12,173 bases of DNA from Armatimonadota bacterium (GTDB lineage Bacteria; Armatimonadota; Armatimonadia; Armatimonadales; Armatimonadaceae). Numbering within the stretch: position 1 is the first letter of the stretch; each line of letters opens with the position of its first letter. Where the stretch lies: NCBI GenBank assembly GCA_014381035.1, contig JACMIS010000662.1, forward strand, positions 1-12,173. The letters are read 5' to 3'. Made by a program: the position numbers and the translations under genes. This document shows, piece after piece, positions 7,210 to 12,173 of this stretch. Under the pieces are notes generated by a model. That model had not been told where the DNA came from. It searched no databases and saw only the letters and a program-made list of their open reading frames with translations.

Positions 7210-8463
7210 ATGAAACAGTTTCGTTCACTACAAAAAGCGGGTCTGATCGGACTCCTGACCGTTTCGTTTTCCGCGGTCGCCGGTGCCGACGAATGGACCC
7301 AGTGGCGGGGACCCGGGCGCACCGGCGTGTCCCGCGAAGTCGGTATGCTGAAATCCTGGCCCGAGGGCGGTCCAAAACTTCTCTGGTCCGCGAAGGATCT
7401 CGGCGAAGGACACTCCGCGCCGTCCGTTGCCAAGGGGCGCATCTTCGGAATGGGTGTGAAAGGCGAAAAAGAAACGGTCTGGGCACTGGACGAGAAGACC
7501 GGCAAGGAAGTCTGGTCCACGCCGATTGCCGGGACGATCACGCTCGAAGGGCGTCAGGGCGGGTACGGTTCGCGGGCGACGCCGACGGTGGACGGCAACT
7601 ACGTCTACTCTCTTGGCGTCGGGGGCGAACTGGTTTGCCTGGAAACCGCGACCGGGAAACTCGTCTGGAAGAAGAATCTGGTCACTGATTTCGGCGGCGC
7701 GGTCCCGCGCTGGGGGTACAGTGAGTCGCCGCTTGTAGACGGCGACAACGTCATCGTGACGCCTGGCGGGAGCACTGCGACGATGGTCGCGCTAAATAAA
7801 AAGACCGGCACGGTCGCCTGGAAGTCGGCCGACCCGCAAGGGAATACGGTCGCCTATTCGTCTGCCATCGCCGCCGATGTGAGTGGACAGCGACAGTATA
7901 TCCAATTTTTGACCGGGGGGGTGGTCGGACTCCGAGCGACGGACGGCAAGCAGGCGTGGCATTTCGATGCGCCCGCATCGCGCGGGGGAATCAACTGTTC
8001 CACGCCTATATTCGACAAGGGATATGTGTTCGCGGCGGCGGCGTATGGGCACGGCGGCGGACTCGCGGAACTCAAAACGGACACCGGACTCATGGTGGCG
8101 AAAGAGGTTTACTTCACCAAGCAGATGCAGAACCACCACGGTGGTATGGTGCTCGTCGGAGATTATCTGTACGGCTTCGATAACAGCACACTCACCTGCC
8201 TGGAATTCAAGACCGGCAAGGTCATGTGGGCGGAACGAAGCGTCGGCAAAGGGTCCGTAATGGCAGCCGACGGCATGCTGTACTGCCGGAGCGAGCGCGG
8301 TCCCGTCGCGCTGGTCGAAGCGAACCCGAAAGAGTATGTTGAAAAGGCGCGGTTTGAGCAGCCGGAACGTAGTAACGAACCCTCCTGGGCGTATCCGGTG
8401 ATCTCGGATGGCAAACTGTATCTGCGCGACCAGGGCGTTCTGCTCTGTTACGCGGTGAAATAA
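7210..8463 (+). CDS. Secreted PQQ-like beta-propeller protein (417 aa)
   Basis: A signal peptide (about 1-26, AVAGA) leads into the classic opening DEWTQWRGPGRTGVS (27-41), the WxxWRGP mark of secreted PQQ-like propellers in Planctomycetes and Armatimonadota. Blade repeats are visible at 92-102 (ALDEKTGKEVW), 143-153 (CLETATGKLVW), 194-204 (ALNKKTGTVAW), 241-250 (LRATDGKQAW) and 330-340 (CLEFKTGKVMW). A conserved MQNHHGGM (306-313) and a C-terminal SWAYPVISDGKLYLRDQGVL (392-411) are typical of this subfamily and close the propeller. GGAGGG (7197-7202) is a strong ribosome-binding site 7 bases before the ATG. The gene lies 13 bp after the pseudopilin stop and 14 bp before the next propeller start, so it is almost certainly in the same transcript. 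No dehydrogenase active site is recognised; a ligand-binding or assembly role at the cell envelope is inferred. Confidence 0.94.
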   Translation: MKQFRSLQKAGLIGLLTVSFSAVAGADEWTQWRGPGRTGVSREVGMLKSWPEGGPKLLWSAKDLGEGHSAPSVAKGRIFGMGVKGEKETVWALDEKTGKEVWSTPIAGTITLEGRQGGYGSRATPTVDGNYVYSLGVGGELVCLETATGKLVWKKNLVTDFGGAVPRWGYSESPLVDGDNVIVTPGGSTATMVALNKKTGTVAWKSADPQGNTVAYSSAIAADVSGQRQYIQFLTGGVVGLRATDGKQAWHFDAPASRGGINCSTPIFDKGYVFAAAAYGHGGGLAELKTDTGLMVAKEVYFTKQMQNHHGGMVLVGDYLYGFDNSTLTCLEFKTGKVMWAERSVGKGSVMAADGMLYCRSERGPVALVEANPKEYVEKARFEQPERSNEPSWAYPVISDGKLYLRDQGVLLCYAVK

Positions 8464-8468
8464 AAGGA
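8463..8468 (+). promoter_or_regulatory. Ribosome-binding site fixing a TTG start
   Basis: AAAGGA begins at the last base of the preceding stop codon (8461-8463) and ends 9 bases before the TTG at 8478. It supports TTG as the real start of the 403-residue propeller, because the frame from this point gives an intact basic, hydrophobic signal peptide. Confidence 0.6.
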
Positions 8469-8477
8469 CGAATAATC

Positions 8478-9689
8478 TTGCATCGGGTAAAACCTCTTAA
8501 ATACGGCTCGACAACGATTGTCGGGGCGTTGATGATCGCGGTATCCTTTTTCGGGTCGGCGGAGACGCGGGCAAACGACTGGCCCCAATTCCGCGGACCG
8601 GCACGCAACGGCATCTCTGCCGAGACCGGATTGCTGTCGCAGTTCCCGGCGGCGGGTCCGAAGCGCGTCTGGGGCGTAAACATCGGCAAAGGGTTCTCGA
8701 ATGTCGCGGTGAAAGCCGGGCGGGTTTATGCCATCGGTAACGACGGCAGCCAGGACATCGTCCACTGTTTGAACGCCGCGACGGGGCGCATGATCTGGCA
8801 GTACCGCTATCCGTGCGGTGCGGGCGACTATGAGGGACCGCGTGCAACCCCGCTTGTCGCTGGAAACAATGTTTATACGTTAAGCCGTGAGGGTCTCGCC
8901 TTGTGCCTGAATGCGCAGACCGGCAAAGTCGTCTGGCAGAAAAATGTCGCGCGGGAGACCGGTGCCGCCGCGCCGGGATGGGGGTTCGCCGGGTCGCCGT
9001 TACTATCTGGGAATCTGGTCGTCTATAACATCGGTAGTGCAGGCACCGCGCTGGATAAAACAACCGGCAAGATCGTATGGAAGTCGGGGACCGGTGTGTC
9101 CGGCTACTCCTCGCCGGTCACATTCGGCGGGGGCGTGGCGATCTTTGGAGCCAAAGGTTTGACCGCGGTGAATCCGGTGACTGGAAAAATGTTGTGGCAA
9201 TATCCCTGGGAGACGTCCTACGATGTGAACGCGGCGGACCCGATATTTTCCGGGGATACCGTTTTTATCTCGTCGAACTACGGCAAAGGAGGGGCGTTGC
9301 TCCGTGTCAGTGGGAACAAGGTTGCCCCCGTCTGGCAAAGCCGGAACATGAAGAACCATTTCAATACCTGCGTTCAGATCGGTAGCGCGCTGTACGGCAA
9401 CGATGAGAACACGCTCCGCTGTATTGATGTGGCGACCGGCGACGAACGCTGGAGTATGCGCGGTATGGGCAAGGGCGGATTGATCGCCGCCGATGGCAAA
9501 CTGATCGTGCTAACCGAGCGCGGCGAACTGGTGATGATACGCGCTACGCCCGACAAGTTGACCGAACTTGCCCGTGCCAAAGTGATGACCGGCACCTGCT
9601 GGACGCAACCGGTACTCTCTAACGGCGTGGTTTACTGTCGTAGCCATGAGGGAAGCCTGGTTTCGTACCGTTTGAAATCCGACAAATAG
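8478..9689 (+). CDS. Secreted PQQ-like beta-propeller protein (403 aa)
   Basis: A TTG-initiated exported propeller. The basic N-region (HRVKPLKYG) and hydrophobic stretch to about residue 26 form a signal peptide with likely cleavage near ETRA/NDW (32). NDWPQFRGPARNGIS (33-47) follows, the WPQFRGP variant of the family entry motif. Blade repeats occur at 97-107 (CLNAATGRMIW), 143-153 (CLNAQTGKVVW), 191-201 (ALDKTTGKIVW), 230-240 (AVNPVTGKMLW) and 315-325 (CIDVATGDERW). Compared with the preceding propeller, the conserved NHHGG position reads KNHFNT (292-297), and the C-terminus ends in CRSHEGSLVSYRLKSDK instead of YLRDQGVLLCY. It is therefore a diverged paralogue, not a recent copy. Its stop codon directly abuts the ATG of the next gene, indicating co-translation. 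The fold is confident; the ligand or function is unknown. Confidence 0.92.
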   Translation: MHRVKPLKYGSTTIVGALMIAVSFFGSAETRANDWPQFRGPARNGISAETGLLSQFPAAGPKRVWGVNIGKGFSNVAVKAGRVYAIGNDGSQDIVHCLNAATGRMIWQYRYPCGAGDYEGPRATPLVAGNNVYTLSREGLALCLNAQTGKVVWQKNVARETGAAAPGWGFAGSPLLSGNLVVYNIGSAGTALDKTTGKIVWKSGTGVSGYSSPVTFGGGVAIFGAKGLTAVNPVTGKMLWQYPWETSYDVNAADPIFSGDTVFISSNYGKGGALLRVSGNKVAPVWQSRNMKNHFNTCVQIGSALYGNDENTLRCIDVATGDERWSMRGMGKGGLIAADGKLIVLTERGELVMIRATPDKLTELARAKVMTGTCWTQPVLSNGVVYCRSHEGSLVSYRLKSDK

Positions 9690-11984
9690 ATGAACATTAT
9701 CCTGCTAAATCGTATGCTTCGTAATTCACTCTTCGTGTTCGCTGGTTTGACCGCTCTCACTTTCGTTCGCCCTGCCGCCGCCGAAGTGACCGGCTGGCTC
9801 AACTGGCGCGGTCCCGAGCAGACCGGGGTTTCCCGCGAAACGGGACTGCCGGACACCTGGAAGCCGGGCAGCACAAACCATCGCTGGGCGATGGATCTGC
9901 CGGGGGGCGGGACACCAGTTATCGCGGGCGGCAATGTGTACGCCTTCGGGTACGCCGGTCAGGGTGCCGACTTGCAGGAAGTACTCGTCTGCGCGGACGC
10001 CGAGACGGGCAAAAAGAAGTGGGAGAAACGGTTCAACGATTACCTGTCCGACATCACTTACGACCGGTACGCCATCGGTAGCCCGTGCGTGGATGCCGAG
10101 ACCGGGAACGTCTATGTGCTGACTTCGGCGGGCGTCTTCGCGGCGTTTACCGGTGATGGCAAACCGTTGTGGCAACACCCGATGATGGAATCGCTCGGTC
10201 GCCTGACGTTCACCAACGGGCGCACCGGCGGACCGATTGTGGAAAACGACCTCGTATTGGTGCGCGGCATAACGAGTAACTGGGGCGGCGAGGGCGCGGC
10301 AATGGACCGTTTCTACGCCTTCGACAAAAAATCGGGGCAGATGGTCTGGTCGTGCAGTCCCGGCGTCGCGCCGAAAGACAACTCGTTCGCGCGTCCGGTT
10401 TTCTCCTACCGCGACAACAAGCGCGTATTCTACACCGGCGCGGGCGACGGTAGCCTGATCTGTGTCAACGCCCGGACCGGGGAAACCGTGTGGCGATACC
10501 CGGTTTCGGCGGGCGGCATGAATGCGACCGTGGTGTTATACAAAGACCAGGTGATCGGGGTACATGCCGACGAAAACCTGGATTCGTCCGATGCCGGGCG
10601 CATGACGGCGGTAAAAGTCGCGGCGACGCCGACACCCGCCGAAGCCGGTCCCCCGGTACTCGACAAATCCGCCGAATCGTGGCGCAACGATCTCGCCGCG
10701 ATCTCGTCGTCGCCGGTTCTCGTGGGGAACCGCGTCTATCAGGTTATCAAAACCGGACAACTTTGCTCCGTGGACGCCGACACTGGGAAAGTGCTGTGGC
10801 GATACAAACTCGGTCCCGACCAGTTGCACGCGTCGCCGCTCTACGCGGACGGTAAGTTGTATGTGCCGCTCCAGAACGGGCTTTTCTACATCCTGAAACC
10901 GAGCGACACCGGCGTTAAGGAACTGGCGAAAGTGCAGTTAGCCGGTCGCTGTATCGGTGCCCCGTCGGCGTGGAACGGCAAAGTGTACGTTCACACCACG
11001 GAAAAACTGTACTGCTTCGGCAAAAAGGGTAATAACCCCGGCGTGCCGAAAAAAACCGCCGCCATGGAGTCGTATCCGAAAGCGGGAGCGACCGTCGCGC
11101 TCCAGATCGTCCCGTCCGAAGTGACTCTGCGACCGGGTGAAACGGCGAAGTTCACGGTGCGCGGCATCGACGCCAACGGTTTCCTGACCGAAACATTCGA
11201 CAGCGCGAAAGTGAAGTGGGCGAAGTTCATCCCTCCGACCGCCCGCGTCCGCTCCGAGATGGACGGCGAGTTCGACAGTGACGGCACGCTAACGGCGAAA
11301 GCACCGTCCGCCGGGGCATTTCAGGCGACGGTGGACGGATTCAAAGGCACGATGCGCGGGCGCATCCTGTCTGCCCTGCCGCTCACGGAAGACTTCGAAT
11401 CGTTCACGCCGACCGAAACCTTACCCGCCGCGCTGGATGAGAAGTTCGCCTACCCGCCGCTGACCTGGATCGGGGCACGGTTCAAGTTCGACGTGCGCGA
11501 ATTGGACGGCAACAAAGTCCTCGCCAAAACGCTGGATAACATTTTTTTCCAGCGGGCAACGGCGTTTTTCGGGTCGGCGGACGACAAAAACTACACCTAC
11601 GAAGCGGACGTGATGGCGGACGGCAACCGGCGCACACTGGGCACGGTCGGTGTGATCAACCAGCGGTACTACGTCGTTCTGACCGGCAACGCGCAGGAGC
11701 TGGAAATCAACTCGAATCAGGAGCGGATCAAGGCGACAGTGCCATTTAAGTGGTCGCCGAAAGTCTGGTACCGGATGAAGACGCGCGTCGATGTTTCGCC
11801 CGACGGCTCCGGCATCGTCCGTGCGAAAGTGTGGAAGCGCGGTGACACCGAGCCCGACAAATGGACGCTGGAAGTGCCGCACAAGACCGCGCACCAGAGC
11901 GGCGCACCGGGCTTGTTCGGATTCGCCCCGCAGAGTTTGTTTAAGGTTTATGTGGATAACATCGCGATCACGGCGAATAAATAG
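9690..11984 (+). CDS. Secreted multidomain PQQ-like propeller with Ig-like and ConA/LamG-like C-terminus (764 aa)
   Basis: Signal peptide to about residue 31 (VRPAAA|EVTGW), with WLNWRGPEQTGVSRETG at 36-52. The propeller (about 36-445) has blade repeats at 101-111 (CADAETGKKKW), 210-220 (AFDKKSGQMVW), 258-268 (CVNARTGETVW) and 360-370 (SVDADTGKVLW). A short linker leads to an Ig-like all-beta segment (about 468-558), with PSEVTLRPGETAKFTVRGID typical of bacterial Ig-like (BIG-type) domains. The C-terminal 200 residues (about 563-760) start LTEDFESF and contain PFKWSPKVWYRMKTRVDVS and VYVDNIAI. They resemble concanavalin A/LamG-like or 3-keto-disaccharide hydrolase (DUF1080)-like jelly rolls, suggesting glycan binding. 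The start ATG immediately follows the previous stop; an in-frame ATG at 9714 is an alternative. It is the last gene of the operon. The final ten codons fall inside an inverted repeat that mirrors a second copy on the minus strand. Confidence 0.93.
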   Translation: MNIILLNRMLRNSLFVFAGLTALTFVRPAAAEVTGWLNWRGPEQTGVSRETGLPDTWKPGSTNHRWAMDLPGGGTPVIAGGNVYAFGYAGQGADLQEVLVCADAETGKKKWEKRFNDYLSDITYDRYAIGSPCVDAETGNVYVLTSAGVFAAFTGDGKPLWQHPMMESLGRLTFTNGRTGGPIVENDLVLVRGITSNWGGEGAAMDRFYAFDKKSGQMVWSCSPGVAPKDNSFARPVFSYRDNKRVFYTGAGDGSLICVNARTGETVWRYPVSAGGMNATVVLYKDQVIGVHADENLDSSDAGRMTAVKVAATPTPAEAGPPVLDKSAESWRNDLAAISSSPVLVGNRVYQVIKTGQLCSVDADTGKVLWRYKLGPDQLHASPLYADGKLYVPLQNGLFYILKPSDTGVKELAKVQLAGRCIGAPSAWNGKVYVHTTEKLYCFGKKGNNPGVPKKTAAMESYPKAGATVALQIVPSEVTLRPGETAKFTVRGIDANGFLTETFDSAKVKWAKFIPPTARVRSEMDGEFDSDGTLTAKAPSAGAFQATVDGFKGTMRGRILSALPLTEDFESFTPTETLPAALDEKFAYPPLTWIGARFKFDVRELDGNKVLAKTLDNIFFQRATAFFGSADDKNYTYEADVMADGNRRTLGTVGVINQRYYVVLTGNAQELEINSNQERIKATVPFKWSPKVWYRMKTRVDVSPDGSGIVRAKVWKRGDTEPDKWTLEVPHKTAHQSGAPGLFGFAPQSLFKVYVDNIAITANK

Positions 11985-12017
11985 AGACGGGACCTCACCC
12001 CGCCCGTAGCCCCCCAA

Positions 12018-12033
12018 CCCCCAATTCTGGGGG
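12018..12033. other. Compact GC hairpin inside the left repeat arm
   Basis: CCCCCA (12018-12023) pairs with TGGGGG (12028-12033) around ATTC; the mirror copy is at 12093-12108. It lies 34 bp past the stop codon of the last operon gene and could stall transcription, but no T-tract follows in either direction. A rho-independent terminator is therefore not established. Confidence 0.4.
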
Positions 12034-12141
12034 AGCCGGAGGGGACACACGGTAATGACTCGCGTCCGGTGGCTTGCTCCCTCTCCCAGGCTCCCCCAGA
12101 ATTGGGGGTTGGGGGGCTGCGGGCGGGGTGAGGTCCCGTCT

Positions 12142-12173
12142 CTATTTATTCGCCGGGATCGCGATGTTATCCA
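12142..12173 (-). CDS. Possible 3' end of a convergent paralogue of the 764-aa propeller (partial)
   Basis: Read on the minus strand, the window edge encodes DNIAIPANK and a TAG stop (12144-12142). The plus-strand gene ends DNIAITANK-stop. The single base change converts Thr (ACG) to Pro (CCG), and the reading frame and stop are retained. If the right arm is genuine genomic sequence, a second gene with the same C-terminal domain ends here, 157 bp from the stop of the plus-strand copy. Only ten sense and stop codons are visible, so nothing can be said about the rest of the protein. The main alternative is an inverted-duplication artefact at a contig end. Confidence 0.4.
   Translation of the reverse strand, partial: DNIAIPANK

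Larger units (their letters stand above)
11953..12173. repeat. 85-nt inverted repeat (83/85) flush with window end
   Basis: The arms 11953-12037 and 12089-12173 are reverse complements with only two mismatches (11970/12156 and 12007/12119), around a 51-nt spacer (12038-12088) that does not pair well. The left arm takes in the last ten codons and stop of the 764-residue gene plus 53 bp beyond it, so the repeat crosses a gene boundary. The right arm reaches the final base of the window and may continue. The inner part, ctcaccccgcccg through cccccaattctggggg, is the sort of C-rich sequence seen as dispersed intergenic repeats. The pairing is seen directly. Causes considered are a convergent paralogous gene pair, an inverted duplication, or a fold-back at a contig end. 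Confidence 0.95.

Noticed and set aside
4812..11984. Quinoprotein (PQQ-dependent) dehydrogenase activity for the propellers
   Set aside because: No vicinal cysteine pair or recognisable catalytic Asp/calcium site is visible, and no cytochrome c motif or PQQ synthesis gene is nearby; only the fold is supported.
1..12173. Linear replicon with hairpin telomeres at both ends
   Set aside because: The two inverted repeats differ completely in sequence, their 47-51 nt spacers are unpaired, and no telomere resolvase is in view; assembly or duplication explanations are simpler.

Overview
The window is about 12.2 kb of GC-rich bacterial chromosome. It holds eight complete protein genes, one probable gene fragment at the right edge, and two inverted repeats that lie exactly at the two ends. 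Armatimonadota, or a close neighbour of the Planctomycetes/PVC type, fits best. The H-X9-DG pseudopilin carries the segment [19 protein letters not shown], which matches a signature typical of Armatimonadota. Large sets of secreted WxxWRGP-type PQQ-like beta-propellers and very large 'GDSVR' FtsX permeases are also typical of these phyla. No marker gene is present, so the taxonomic call is an inference.

Layout. Positions 1-146 are non-coding and begin with a perfect 21-bp inverted repeat. Positions 147-4785 (+) are a tightly coupled three-gene ABC export cluster: a small five-helix membrane protein resembling half of a DMT/EamA transporter, a LolD/MacB-type ATPase, and an 1115-residue FtsX/YbbP-like permease. 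Both junctions are ATGA stop/start overlaps. A convergent secreted beta-propeller gene follows on the minus strand (4812-6188). It is separated by a 291-bp divergent intergenic region, containing an operator-like repeat pair, from a second plus-strand operon (6480-11984). That operon encodes a pseudopilin-like H-X9-DG protein followed by three more secreted PQQ-like beta-propeller proteins of 417, 403 and 764 residues, with gaps of 13, 14 and 0 bp. The last propeller is extended by an Ig-like segment and a concanavalin A/LamG-like C-terminal domain.

The right edge is an imperfect inverted repeat (85-nt arms, 83/85 identical) that includes the last ten codons plus stop of the 764-residue gene. 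The minus strand at the edge therefore reads as the end of a second, convergent copy (DNIAIPANK-stop).

How the genes work together. The left operon looks like a trans-envelope mechanochemical ABC system with an unfamiliar membrane partner. The right half looks like a local expansion of exported propeller proteins, co-expressed with a pseudopilin-type surface or secretion component. No RNA genes, CRISPR arrays, integrases or transposases were recognised. The points most worth following up are the flush inverted repeats at both ends, the pseudopilin-propeller operon, and the DMT-like partner of the ABC exporter.
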